From JABMMZ01 sp040403495 (GTDB taxonomy: Bacteria; Bacteroidota; Bacteroidia; NS11-12g; UBA955), in the NCBI GenBank assembly GCA_040403495.1, contig JBBAKM010000007.1, positions 1 through 64,000 of the forward strand: DNA of 64,000 nucleotides, written 5' to 3'. The position numbers were made by a program, and so were the translations under genes. The notes under the pieces are model-generated. The model worked only from the letters and a program-made list of their open reading frames with translations. It had not been told where the DNA came from and made no database searches. Shown here piece by piece: positions 1 through 8,150 of the stretch (position 1 is the first letter of the stretch; every line of letters begins with the position of its first letter).

Positions 1-2
1 GG

Positions 3-188
3 AAAAAAGTAGGCAAAAAGCCCACCACGAATGAAAAACTTCAATTTGCCTTAACACACACACCAGCTCCCCAAGCTGTCAAATTGAAATTTCGCGCCAT
101 TCGTGGACGCCTCCGCACAGTTTACGTTCAAAACCTCAAAAACCAACACATTGAATGGCACTTTAGAAACCATTTAATACTTTCCTAA
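3..188 (+). CDS. C-terminal end of an unidentified protein (cut by window edge)
   Basis: The frame beginning at base 3 stays open for 61 codons and ends in TAA at 186-188. The other two plus-strand frames close within the first 35 bases. The peptide is rich in Lys, Arg and His and ends in WHFRNHLILS. It could be the tail of a gene that begins to the left of the window. I do not recognise a family, and a 61-codon open stretch at the edge could be chance. The dispersed repeat block begins about 25 bases after the stop, as it does after other genes here, which slightly favours a real gene end. Confidence 0.35.
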   Translation, partial: KKVGKKPTTNEKLQFALTHTPAPQAVKLKFRAIRGRLRTVYVQNLKNQHIEWHFRNHLILS

Positions 189-210
189 AAGCACGGAATA
201 AAACTTCCCT

Positions 211-346
211 CTCCTTTTTGTCATCTTTTTGCAAGGAAAAAGCAAAAAAATCGCCAAAAAAATTGTGTTGGTTCGCTCATAACCACGGGTAAAACCCTAT
301 CCACGGGTTAAAACCCGTGGCTATAAATATTTTCCTCCTCTGGAGG
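211..346. repeat. Composite REP-like element, copy 1
   Basis: Three blocks occur in order. A T-rich/A-rich imperfect hairpin (215-262) contains TTTTTGTCATC, then GCAAAAAAA, then TCGCCAAAAA. A partial unit with CCACGGGTAAAACC follows, and then the perfect 20-base palindrome CCACGGGTTAAAACCCGTGG at 301-320. The block ends with a CCTCCTCTGGAGG hairpin at 334-346. The same series recurs near 20.66 kb (same order) and at 44.58-44.73 kb (without the last hairpin). It lies between the gene fragment at the left edge and the end of the GT-C gene. Its role is unknown. A REP-type mobile repeat or a transcript-end hairpin are both possible. Confidence 0.85.
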
Positions 347-363
347 ATTTTTTTCCTATTTAA

Positions 364-383
364 AGACGCCTTGCAAGGCGTCT
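364..383. repeat. 20-base perfect palindrome (AGACGCC family)
   Basis: AGACGCCTTGCAAGGCGTCT is its own reverse complement. It lies 10 bases from the stop codon of the minus-strand GT-C gene. Variants with a different centre occur at 24079-24098 and 44511-44530. In an RNA it would form a strong hairpin, so it may also act as the terminator of the pyr operon. Confidence 0.8.
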
Positions 384-393
384 CTAGCATTAA

Positions 394-1869
394 TCAACCT
401 TTTCTTTTATACCAATAATAATACTCATCGTGTTTAATCCAATTGGCATAACTCTTAAATAAATAATAGTCTTGATGGAATTGTTTTAATGACACAGAAT
501 CTAAATGTAACTTCTTATTGTATGAAAAATGATAGGTATGAACAGTGTCGGGCAACTGCCATCCAAACACCAAATCAACCTTTTTTCCTCTTTGCGCCAA
601 ACTATCCCCTGTTTTTAAAATATCTTGTAAACTTACACTGTCTTTATTTTCTTTGGTAAAATGTGTAAATCGTGCCATCTTTTGTTCTCTTAAAACCCAA
701 AATGGATAAGGATAGTAATACATGACAGATTCCATAATATAATCAGGTTCAGCAATGATTACCCTTTCTGTCACATGCGACAATTGTAAGTCGTGCCCCA
801 ATTCGTTGGCATTTGAATTTTTGAAACGGAAGTCCATTTCATATGCTTGATATCCTTTGACAAACAAAACTGTTAATATAAAAGTAAACGAAATTACACC
901 CAATCCCATCAAGTTTCTAACCGTTGTTGAACTATTAAAATCCAATTTCAAATCTTCGTAACTACCTATTACTAATGCTATAAATCCAAATATAAACACG
1001 CCTTGGTGATGGAGGTAATTTTCTCTAATGTTTTGATGAAAAAAACTCATTATTATCATCAATGCAAATGCAGAAAACATGATACTTTTTCTTTTTACAA
1101 AAATCAACAAACTCAATAATAGCAATAATGTAGTTAACTCACGTTCTAAGGGAATTGACAAACCTAACAATTGAGGAAATCCAATTCCAACATCCCACAC
1201 ATGCACCCAAGACAACTCATTCCAAGTCCAAGACTTAACAACAAGACTTTGTTCATTGGGTAAACAAGTTAATATTGCAAAAAAGACAGAAAGTATTACT
1301 ATTCCAATCGCTATAAATTGACCCATTCTCAATTTTGGGTTTTGAAAGATGTACAAGGCCAAAAATACTGGCGTAAACATGGTTGCATAAAAATTAGTTT
1401 GGGGTAGTAATACCAAACAAATCAACGGCAATAATCCCTCCTTTTTTTGCGACAACATACAGGCAAACCAAAACATCAAAAACACTGATATACCATAGTT
1501 TCGCGCATTGATGGAATATTCATAAAGACCGTAAAATCCAAAAACAATGAGTACTGCAAAAAGCCAATGAATTTTAGTTTTGAACAGTAATAAATATACA
1601 AACCCTGCAGCAAACAATAATGACAAAAAGCCTAAAACTAAGGGAGTATTAAAAAGCGAATGAGATACTTTTAACAAAAAATACCACAATATTGGATGAC
1701 CTTCATTTTTTAAATTCGTAAATAAATCAAGAAAAGAATCCGATGAAAGGGCAATACTCAATGGTCTTACTTCATCGCGCCAATACACATGATTGACAAT
1801 GCCGTATAAGACTAGAGCTCCCCAAGTTATAAAAACCAAAAGTCGAATATTCCTATCGACTTTTGACAT
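394..1869 (-). CDS. GT-C-type polytopic membrane protein (probable glycosyltransferase)
   Basis: A 491-residue protein with roughly ten hydrophobic segments from residue 8 to about 340, then a soluble C-terminal part of about 130 residues. After the first membrane segment it has the acidic loop WRDE (residues 30-33) and then EGHP (56-59). That pattern is seen in GT-C enzymes related to dolichyl-phosphate-mannose transferases, which move a sugar from a lipid-phosphate donor on the outer face of the membrane. The start is taken at the ATG one base after the asparaginase stop codon. A start 20 codons further upstream would overlap that gene. It is the last gene of the EVE-pyrR-pyrB-asparaginase operon. 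Donor and acceptor are unknown, and membership of a particular GT family is inferred. Confidence 0.7.
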   Translation of the reverse strand: MSKVDRNIRLLVFITWGALVLYGIVNHVYWRDEVRPLSIALSSDSFLDLFTNLKNEGHPILWYFLLKVSHSLFNTPLVLGFLSLLFAAGFVYLLLFKTKIHWLFAVLIVFGFYGLYEYSINARNYGISVFLMFWFACMLSQKKEGLLPLICLVLLPQTNFYATMFTPVFLALYIFQNPKLRMGQFIAIGIVILSVFFAILTCLPNEQSLVVKSWTWNELSWVHVWDVGIGFPQLLGLSIPLERELTTLLLLLSLLIFVKRKSIMFSAFALMIIMSFFHQNIRENYLHHQGVFIFGFIALVIGSYEDLKLDFNSSTTVRNLMGLGVISFTFILTVLFVKGYQAYEMDFRFKNSNANELGHDLQLSHVTERVIIAEPDYIMESVMYYYPYPFWVLREQKMARFTHFTKENKDSVSLQDILKTGDSLAQRGKKVDLVFGWQLPDTVHTYHFSYNKKLHLDSVSLKQFHQDYYLFKSYANWIKHDEYYYWYKRKG

Positions 1870-1870
1870 A

Positions 1871-2902
1871 TCAGTGCATTTTAATTGAGTTAAATTGAGG
1901 CAGTTGAAGGTCCACTGTTTTAGTTTCACCTGTCACCATACCACCAAAATTCTTATTTTCAGTCGCAATGTAATGATGCAAGGTCGCATTATCAGCCTCT
2001 GACAAAAGCTGCATTTTTTCAACAACTGCTTGAGCCACATTGTATTGAGGCCCCATTTTACCATCGTCAATTTTAATACACACCCCCAATTGTTGCTTAA
2101 CAATTCCTAAAGAATATACGCCATCAGCGCCTGTTTTACCTATCAACTCCCCTTTTGAAAGTCTCATAAGGTCGGTACAATATCTTTGTTTACCTGCTAT
2201 CATTTCAGGGAACTCTACAATAGAATCAACCATTAATTTGCAAGCATTTTGAACCGATTGGTCGAACTTATTAGGCGCAACTAATTGTCGGTAAGCGATG
2301 GCTTGGTTATAAACAGGGAAAGAAAAAATAGGTGCAGAACAACCATCAACGCCTTGTTTTATTAAACTCACAGGATACTCATGAAAATCAGAAATTACAG
2401 TCAAGATAGTTTGATGAAGCGCATGAGTTGGCTGAATATAAGTGGCAATATCTAAATTGTTGTAAACGCAATAGGCCAAAAACCCTGCATGTTTTCCACT
2501 ACAATTGTTATGAATTTTTTGAGGTTTTATATCATTTTTAATCAGCAAATATTGGTCTTCTCTGAGTGTAGGCATTTGAGGACCACATTGCAAATCATCT
2601 TCTTTCAAGCCAATTTTATTTAAGATAGAACGCACCGTTTCAACGTGGGTAGGTTCACCATTGTGACTCCCGCACATAATTGCTATTTCTTTCCTAGTAA
2701 ACCCAAAATGCTCAATAGCGCCAGAACAAAGCAAAGGGATTTGTTGAAAAAACTTAAGTGCAGAACGCGGAAAACAGACTTGTTTTACATCGCCTTGTTG
2801 GTATAAAATATGATTATCAGAATCTACAATACAGATAACTCCACGGTGAAAACTTTCCAAAACGTCTCCACGCATTACTTCTACTAAAATCGGGTTACTC
2901 AT
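1871..2902 (-). CDS. L-asparaginase, type II-like (Rhizobium etli AnsA family)
   Basis: 343 residues, matching the Asparaginase_II family, which hydrolyses L-asparagine to aspartate and ammonia and is unrelated to the E. coli asparaginases. The residues known to form the active and zinc sites in the rhizobial enzymes can be placed: the SxxK pair Ser47/Lys50 in FPRSALK, Cys134 and Lys137 in NNCSGKHAG, and Cys188 in GVDGCSAP. SHNGEPTHV and KTGADGVYSLG are further family blocks. Its ATG overlaps the pyrB stop by one base (TAATG), so the two are probably translationally coupled. Next to PyrB it may supply aspartate, the second substrate of aspartate carbamoyltransferase. That link is inferred from position only. 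Confidence 0.88.
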   Translation of the reverse strand: MSNPILVEVMRGDVLESFHRGVICIVDSDNHILYQQGDVKQVCFPRSALKFFQQIPLLCSGAIEHFGFTRKEIAIMCGSHNGEPTHVETVRSILNKIGLKEDDLQCGPQMPTLREDQYLLIKNDIKPQKIHNNCSGKHAGFLAYCVYNNLDIATYIQPTHALHQTILTVISDFHEYPVSLIKQGVDGCSAPIFSFPVYNQAIAYRQLVAPNKFDQSVQNACKLMVDSIVEFPEMIAGKQRYCTDLMRLSKGELIGKTGADGVYSLGIVKQQLGVCIKIDDGKMGPQYNVAQAVVEKMQLLSEADNATLHHYIATENKNFGGMVTGETKTVDLQLPQFNSIKMH

Positions 2903-3834
2903 TAATTTTTATTAATATTATTAGCTAGCAAGAACATACAAGCCATTCTGATGGCAACGCCATTCTCTACTTGGTCTAAAATGATACTTAAGTCACTATC
3001 AGCAACCTCACTTGTTATCTCCACACCTCTATTGATAGGTCCGGGATGCATAATAGTAATTGGTTTATCAAGCTTTTTAATTAAGTCCATTGTTAATCCA
3101 TATTGTAAACTGTATTCCCTTAAAGATGGGAAATATTTATCATCTTGTCTTTCCATTTGAATGCGCAACATATTGGCAACATCGCACCATTGAAGGGCTT
3201 TTTCCAATTGATGTTCCACTTTTACACCCAACTGTTCTATGTGTTTGGGAATTAATGTTGTTGGTCCGCAAACCATCACTTGGGCTCCTAATTTATTAAG
3301 ACACAATATATTTGACAAAGCTACTCTACTGTGTAAAATATCACCCACTATTAGCACTTTCTTTCCTGCCACATCGCCATAAGTTTCGCGAATAGAGTAT
3401 GCATCCAAAAGGGCTTGAGTAGGATGTTCATGCGTTCCGTCGCCTGCGTTTAATATAGCAGCATCAATGTGTTTAGACAAAAACACACAAGCACCAGGAC
3501 TAGGGTGACGCATTACCACCATATCCACTTTCATGCTTAATATATTTTTAACCGTATCTATCAATGTTTCACCTTTGGTAACCGAAGAGGAAGAGGATGA
3601 AAAGTTGATAATATCGGCACTTAGTCTTTTTTGGGCAAGTTCGAATGAAATTCTTGTTCTAGTAGAGTTTTCGAAAAACAAGTTAGCAACAGTAATATCA
3701 CGAAGAGAAGGCACTTTTTTTATCGGACGGTTAATAATGGCTTTAAAGTTATCTGCCGTTTCAAAAATCAGTTGAATATCCGCTTCTGAAAGGTCTTTAA
3801 TGCCCAATAAATGATTTACTGATAATTTACTCAT
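2902..3834 (-). CDS. pyrB: Aspartate carbamoyltransferase catalytic chain
   Basis: 310 residues, the usual length for PyrB. It joins carbamoyl phosphate to aspartate in the second step of pyrimidine synthesis. The carbamoyl-phosphate loop STRTR is at 57-61, the Ser/Lys loop SVTKGE at about 84-89, HPTQALLD begins near 137, and the late HPGPINRG block is present. The start overlaps the end of pyrR by 8 bases. No PyrI regulatory chain is seen, so control is more likely through PyrR. The dihydroorotase gene lies 18 kb away at 21.9 kb, so the pathway genes are dispersed. Confidence 0.97.
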   Translation of the reverse strand: MSKLSVNHLLGIKDLSEADIQLIFETADNFKAIINRPIKKVPSLRDITVANLFFENSTRTRISFELAQKRLSADIINFSSSSSSVTKGETLIDTVKNILSMKVDMVVMRHPSPGACVFLSKHIDAAILNAGDGTHEHPTQALLDAYSIRETYGDVAGKKVLIVGDILHSRVALSNILCLNKLGAQVMVCGPTTLIPKHIEQLGVKVEHQLEKALQWCDVANMLRIQMERQDDKYFPSLREYSLQYGLTMDLIKKLDKPITIMHPGPINRGVEITSEVADSDLSIILDQVENGVAIRMACMFLLANNINKN

Positions 3835-4363
3835 GCGTTTTTAACCAAACTTTATAATTATTTTCTTGCCAATCTACTTTAACCTTTTGATTTTGACCTC
3901 TTGTATCAATGGATTTACCAACATAATCGGCACTAATTGGATTTTCTCTGTGGTATTTTCTGTCTATCAACACACACAATTCTACTTTATCGGGTCTGCC
4001 AAAATCCACCAAAGCATCCATGGCACTTCTGATAGAACGTCCCGTGTACAAAACATCATCTATTAAGATAATTTTCAACCCTTCGGTACTAAAAGGAATG
4101 TGAATAGGACTGGCAGACAACTGCTTTTCGGAAGACCTAAAATCATCTCGGTAAAAAGTAATATCCAATTCACCATAGTTGATTTTTTTTCCTATAATTT
4201 CTTCAATCTTATTTTTGATAAACCTAGCTGGCAAAACACCTCTGGGTTGCAACCCAATGATTGCGGTATTAGAAAAATCATCGTAGTTCTCTATCAACTC
4301 ATAAGCCAACCTGTTTAGGGTTACAATAAGTTTGTGGTGATCAAATAATAATTTTTCTTCCAT
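3827..4363 (-). CDS. pyrR: Bifunctional pyrimidine operon regulator / uracil phosphoribosyltransferase
   Basis: 178 residues with the PRPP-binding signature IILIDDVLYTGRS at 98-110. PyrR proteins bind UMP or UTP and, in Firmicutes, the leader RNA of pyr operons to cause termination. Many also make UMP from uracil and PRPP. Here the gene sits three bases after the EVE gene and overlaps pyrB by 8 bases. No anti-terminator/terminator leader can fit between pyrR and pyrB, so any attenuation would have to act upstream of the EVE gene, where I see no convincing PyrR site. Its RNA-binding role here is therefore open, while the enzyme fold is clear. Confidence 0.94.
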   Translation of the reverse strand: MEEKLLFDHHKLIVTLNRLAYELIENYDDFSNTAIIGLQPRGVLPARFIKNKIEEIIGKKINYGELDITFYRDDFRSSEKQLSASPIHIPFSTEGLKIILIDDVLYTGRSIRSAMDALVDFGRPDKVELCVLIDRKYHRENPISADYVGKSIDTRGQNQKVKVDWQENNYKVWLKTHE

Positions 4364-4366
4364 TGT

Positions 4367-4777
4367 TTATTTCGTTTCGGAAAGTTCTAAAATGATATCA
4401 AATTCATACTGAGTTAGCTTCATAACACTCAACCGTCCTTGTTTAACCAATCCAATGTTTGCCAAACGACTGTCATTTTTTATTTGTTCTAAAGTAACTG
4501 TTTTTTTGAGTGTTTGAAATGGTGCAACATCCACAACAACCCAATTGGTATCATCGGTTGTAGGGTCTTGGTAATGTTCTTTAACAATTTTTACAATTCC
4601 CACAATCTCTTTACCTTCATTGCTGTGATAAAAGAAACACAAATCCCCAACTTTCATTTCTCTGAGGTTATTTCGTGCTTGGTAATTGCGAACACCGTCC
4701 CAAAAAGTCTTCTTGTCAGCCAACATTTGTTGCCAAGAGTACTTAAATGGCTCCGATTTTATCAACCAATGATTCAT
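4367..4777 (-). CDS. EVE domain-containing protein (THYN1-like)
   Basis: 136 residues covering a single EVE domain, a fold related to PUA and YTH domains that reads modified bases in nucleic acid. Family features include the opening MNHWLIKSEP, WDGVRNYQARN, the VGDLCFFYHS block and the VDVAPF strand. It is the first gene of the minus-strand pyr operon and diverges from dnaX. Its target here (modified DNA or RNA) cannot be told. Bacterial homologues are sometimes near restriction or tRNA-modification genes, but none is adjacent. The first ATG is followed closely by the MNHWLIKSEP block usual for the family, which supports the start. Confidence 0.93.
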   Translation of the reverse strand: MNHWLIKSEPFKYSWQQMLADKKTFWDGVRNYQARNNLREMKVGDLCFFYHSNEGKEIVGIVKIVKEHYQDPTTDDTNWVVVDVAPFQTLKKTVTLEQIKNDSRLANIGLVKQGRLSVMKLTQYEFDIILELSETK

Positions 4778-4913
4778 TCATGCAAATGAAAAGAAAAAAA
4801 ATTGACTTTTCAACAGAAACAAAGAAAGATTATTCACTTAATATCTTGATAACTTAAGAGACAATCTTTCCTAATTAATTTTCAACATGAATAAAATCTA
4901 ATAATAAAATTTG

Positions 4914-4921
4914 TATTTTTG
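4914..4921 (+). promoter_or_regulatory. Probable -7 element upstream of dnaX
   Basis: TATTTTTG fits the Bacteroidota TAnnTTTG consensus, 22 bases before the dnaX start codon. I see no good TTTG at the usual -33 distance, so this is a half-supported promoter. Confidence 0.45.
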
Positions 4922-4943
4922 CTGTCACAAATAAGAATACGTT

Positions 4944-6053
4944 TTGGAAAATTTCATTGTATCAGCTAGAAAATATCGCCCTTCCGTTTTTGACGAGGTG
5001 GTGGGTCAAAGGCATATTACAGATACATTACTCAATGAAATCAACTCCAATCAACTGGCTCAATCATTTTTATTTACTGGTCCAAGAGGTGTAGGTAAAA
5101 CAACTTGTGCCCGTATTTTAGCCAAGATTGTAAATCAAACTGAAAATGACAATCCTGACAATGATTACAGTTTTAATATCTTTGAATTAGATGCTGCAAG
5201 CAACAACTCTGTAGAAGACATTCGTGGTCTTATAGAACAAATTAGAATACCGCCACAAACAGGTAAATACAAGGTTTATATTATTGACGAGGTTCACATG
5301 TTGTCCTCTCAAGCTTTTAATGCTTTTCTAAAAACCCTTGAAGAACCCCCTAAATATGCGATTTTCATTTTAGCGACGACTGAAAGACATAAAGTTCTTC
5401 CCACAATATTATCACGCTGCCAAATCTTCAATTTCAGAAGAATTCAGGTTAACGATATGGTAGAGCATCTTAAAAAAATTGCTTTAAAAGAAAATATTGA
5501 AGTTGAAGAGGAAGCCCTCCATGTTATTGCCGAAAAAGCAGATGGTGGTCTGCGTGACTGTTTATCAATATTCGACCAAATGGTCAGTTTTTCTAAAGGA
5601 AAAATCACCTACGAAAAAGCCATTGAAAACTTAAATATCCTTGACAGAAGTGTTTACTTCAAAATGACTGAATCAATTATAAGTCAAGATATTGCCCAAA
5701 CACTTAATTCATTTGACAACATCATCCAACTTGGTTTTGATGGTCAATTATTCCTGAACGGATTAAGCGACCACTTTAGAAATCTATTGGTTTGCAAAAA
5801 CCCAAATACACACAAACTTTTGAATGTAAGCGACAACCACAAAGAACGCTACAAAATTCAAAGTGAGGAGTGCCAATTGTCTTTCTTGCTCAACGCACTT
5901 AATATCAACAACCAATTTGATATTGAATACAAAATGAGTAAAAACCAACGTTTACACATTGAACTTGCCCTATTAAAACTCTGTCACATCAAAAGTTTAA
6001 TCCAATCAAATCTAACATTGGAAGAATTAAAAAAAAAAGTGATGAGTATATAG
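4944..6053 (+). CDS. dnaX: DNA polymerase III gamma (zero-frame product of dnaX)
   Basis: The clamp-loader ATPase. The start is TTG, because MENFIVSARKYRP matches how the family begins and no ATG lies in frame. Walker A GPRGVGKT is at 46-53, the DEVHML Walker B follows near 115, and LSRCQIFNFRR is a sensor region. The four-cysteine zinc module usual in DnaX between Walker A and ELDAASNNSV is absent; the segment is short and acidic, which I recall as normal for flavobacteria. The zero frame ends at residue 369 (VMSI, stop), four codons after ten consecutive A, just after clamp-loader domain III. That is the size expected of a gamma subunit. The remaining tau sequence continues in the -1 frame. 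Confidence 0.93.
   Translation: MENFIVSARKYRPSVFDEVVGQRHITDTLLNEINSNQLAQSFLFTGPRGVGKTTCARILAKIVNQTENDNPDNDYSFNIFELDAASNNSVEDIRGLIEQIRIPPQTGKYKVYIIDEVHMLSSQAFNAFLKTLEEPPKYAIFILATTERHKVLPTILSRCQIFNFRRIQVNDMVEHLKKIALKENIEVEEEALHVIAEKADGGLRDCLSIFDQMVSFSKGKITYEKAIENLNILDRSVYFKMTESIISQDIAQTLNSFDNIIQLGFDGQLFLNGLSDHFRNLLVCKNPNTHKLLNVSDNHKERYKIQSEECQLSFLLNALNINNQFDIEYKMSKNQRLHIELALLKLCHIKSLIQSNLTLEELKKKVMSI
6029..6038 (+). promoter_or_regulatory. Probable programmed frameshift / slippage site in dnaX (A10 run)
   Basis: Ten consecutive A follow GAATT. In the zero frame they read K-K-K, and translation stops at 6051. Shifting by -1 (or adding one A to the mRNA) opens a frame that runs to 6649 and encodes a tau-like C-terminus. 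The run contains A AAA AAA in the phase needed for -1 tandem slippage. A weak hairpin (TAGCT...AGCTA, 6051-6070) begins 12 bases after the run. dnaX is known to use ribosomal frameshifting in E. coli and transcript slippage at an A run in Thermus. A sequencing or assembly error is the alternative. Confidence 0.75.
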
Positions 6054-6649
6054 CTTCTGTTAAAGAGCTAAAGAACAAACGTTTGATTGATTCCAACAAA
6101 CCGAAACATGGTGTGTTTGAGTCTGAATTAGCAACCAAAGAATACAAACTCCCCAAGATACCTTCCAAAGGCGCCATTACAGTTGAGGACAATGCCAAAC
6201 AAATTTCAATACTTGAATTAGCCAAAGACGAAGAATCTGTCATTAAAATATCAGAGGACTTAATTAAACAAAGCTTGCCTCCAATGGAACAAGTGCCTGT
6301 CCTGAATGAAACAACATTAATTGCAGCGAATCAATCATTTGGAAAAAGCAAACCTATTGCACTAGCTTCTCTCTTTAAAATTCTAAAATATGAATTAGTA
6401 GGAACTAACATCAATGTTCATTTAACCAAGCAACAAATTGAAAAAATTGGGGACCATAAAATTGATTGGCAAATTTATTTAAGGCAGTATTTCCAACTAA
6501 ATGAAATTGTTTTAAATTTCAATGAAGACAATAGCGTTGAAGCCCCTAAAATTTCCTACACCTCTGCTGAACAGTTTAAAGAAATGTACGATGAAAACAA
6601 GTCTATTCAAGAACTTGTAAAAACATTCAACTTAAAAATCAAGTATTAG
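6035..6649 (+). CDS. dnaX: dnaX tau-specific C-terminal region (-1 frame)
   Basis: Read from the end of the A10 run, this frame continues for 204 codons without a stop: SDEYIASVKELKNKRLIDS, a low-complexity acidic linker, then a folded end domain finishing YTSAEQFKEMYDENKS and LVKTFNLKIKY. That ending resembles the C-terminal domain of Bacteroidota DnaX (the part of tau that binds the polymerase in other bacteria). Joined to the upstream frame it gives a tau of about 568 residues, a normal length. There is no convincing independent start: the TTG at 6083 lies inside the continuing frame. Its 3' end overlaps the convergent O-antigen ligase gene by 11 bases. Confidence 0.85.
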   Translation, partial: KSDEYIASVKELKNKRLIDSNKPKHGVFESELATKEYKLPKIPSKGAITVEDNAKQISILELAKDEESVIKISEDLIKQSLPPMEQVPVLNETTLIAANQSFGKSKPIALASLFKILKYELVGTNINVHLTKQQIEKIGDHKIDWQIYLRQYFQLNEIVLNFNEDNSVEAPKISYTSAEQFKEMYDENKSIQELVKTFNLKIKY

Positions 6650-8150
6650 TTTGGCTCGACTTATTGTGCTGGTGGTGGTACATTTTCAGAGCTGTAATAA
6701 TAGCTAAATAACCCCAAAATGGTGCTGCAATTTTATCAAAATCAGTAAAGTTATTCAAAAAGGCGTGGACGTAATAGGTAAACAAACCAAGCATTACAGC
6801 AGTACCCAAACTCTTTACCCATGGCAATACCGAAGGATGATATATGAGCCCCATTGCCAAATAAATAGAACTTAAAAAAACTGCAACCCAACTCAAAAAA
6901 CCAATCAGTCCCATTTCGGAAAGGGCATTAAAATATTCACTATGTGTGTTACCCAAGTCACCACTGTTGGTGCTAATAAGTGTTAAGTTTTCAGGTCTTT
7001 GAAATGGGGCATATTGGAACGTGTATGTTCCGGGACCGAAACCAAAAACAGGCCTTTCTTTGAACATTAAAACGGCACATTGCCACCTGTTTACTCTTTC
7101 CAAATTGGAAGGATCGGTTGTAATATTTGAAACAGATTGTGCATGAGATTCTATGTCATCGGCACTCCCCTGCTTATTCTTTTCGAGACTGTATAAAAGT
7201 TGGTCTTGCCTAATCCAAGCAATTGACAAAATCAAAAGCAAAGCATACATCATGTGTTTAAAAGAAACTTTGAACTGCAATAGCACGTAAAAAAACAATG
7301 CTGCCAATAAACTTATCCATGAAGCACGGGTGTAAGAAAAAATAATTCCCACAACCAAAACAATAAAGATACTAAAAAAAACGGTGCGATAAATCCAATT
7401 AAAATTGAATAACTGACCACGCAAAGTATACATTAAAGCTACGGGAACCAAAAATGAAATATAGGCCGAATACATGGTATGTTCTTGGAAAAAAGGCTTC
7501 ATAATATCATACCCCCAACCTCTCGAAAAATCTTCTCTAGCATGTTTAACCAAGGTATAAAAAACCACTATAACCGTTCCATATAGCAAATAAGAAAGAA
7601 ACTTTCTCACTACACTTGGATTCTTAAATAACTGAAGTAAGAAAAAGTAAAAAACGACCATAAACCAAGTACGGGCCAAAAAGTACTTGAGAGAAACCAT
7701 CGGCATTGAGCTTGCAAAAACGGTTACAAACATCCATACCCAATTGATAACTATAAATAAAATTAACGGATTATTGAATAATGAAACCTTTATCTCTCCA
7801 TTAATAAACAACTGGATGACATAAACCAAAAACAACAACCAAATCATTGGTTCTGTTGGTAAAGACAAGCCAAAACCACCTCCAACATCGTCAACAAACA
7901 ATGAAAAGGGAATTAAAAAACAAAGGATTAAAGTATAAAAAACTGGTCTGTAAATACAAATATAAACTGCAACTAGCGCAACAGGTAATAAGAGCATTTC
8001 ATACACCCCAAAAAACAAAGAAATGCCAGTGATAGCAATAAAAAGCAATCCGATTAAATAGATTACTTGGTTTGATTTTTCTTTGAAATGGAGGTTTAAA
8101 TAATTCAAATTAAACAGACTTGGTCGTTTGAATTTTTTCGTAAATGGCAA
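6639..8150 (-). CDS. O-antigen ligase family membrane protein (Wzy_C)
   Basis: 503 residues with about 11-12 membrane segments and one large external loop (about residues 320-395). The loop carries the family signature FGFGPGTYTFQYAPF and then NTHSEYFNALSEMG. In the Wzy_C family such proteins either polymerise O-units or attach glycan to lipid A-core on the periplasmic side, and the two roles cannot be separated from sequence alone. It is the third gene of a flippase/Wzz/ligase operon. Its start lies 41 bases inside the upstream Wzz gene. The next in-frame Met is about 50 codons later and would cut off the first membrane segment, so the early start is kept. Confidence 0.9.
   Translation of the reverse strand: MPFTKKFKRPSLFNLNYLNLHFKEKSNQVIYLIGLLFIAITGISLFFGVYEMLLLPVALVAVYICIYRPVFYTLILCFLIPFSLFVDDVGGGFGLSLPTEPMIWLLFLVYVIQLFINGEIKVSLFNNPLILFIVINWVWMFVTVFASSMPMVSLKYFLARTWFMVVFYFFLLQLFKNPSVVRKFLSYLLYGTVIVVFYTLVKHAREDFSRGWGYDIMKPFFQEHTMYSAYISFLVPVALMYTLRGQLFNFNWIYRTVFFSIFIVLVVGIIFSYTRASWISLLAALFFYVLLQFKVSFKHMMYALLLILSIAWIRQDQLLYSLEKNKQGSADDIESHAQSVSNITTDPSNLERVNRWQCAVLMFKERPVFGFGPGTYTFQYAPFQRPENLTLISTNSGDLGNTHSEYFNALSEMGLIGFLSWVAVFLSSIYLAMGLIYHPSVLPWVKSLGTAVMLGLFTYYVHAFLNNFTDFDKIAAPFWGYLAIITALKMYHHQHNKSSQTNT

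Noticed and set aside
394..1929. Longer form of the GT-C protein beginning 20 codons upstream
   Set aside because: It would overlap the end of the asparaginase gene and adds non-membrane residues; the ATG one base after that stop is better.
6083..6649. Independent small gene downstream of dnaX starting at a TTG
   Set aside because: The same frame is open back to the A10 run and the product ends like DnaX tau, so it is the -1 frame of dnaX and not a separate gene.
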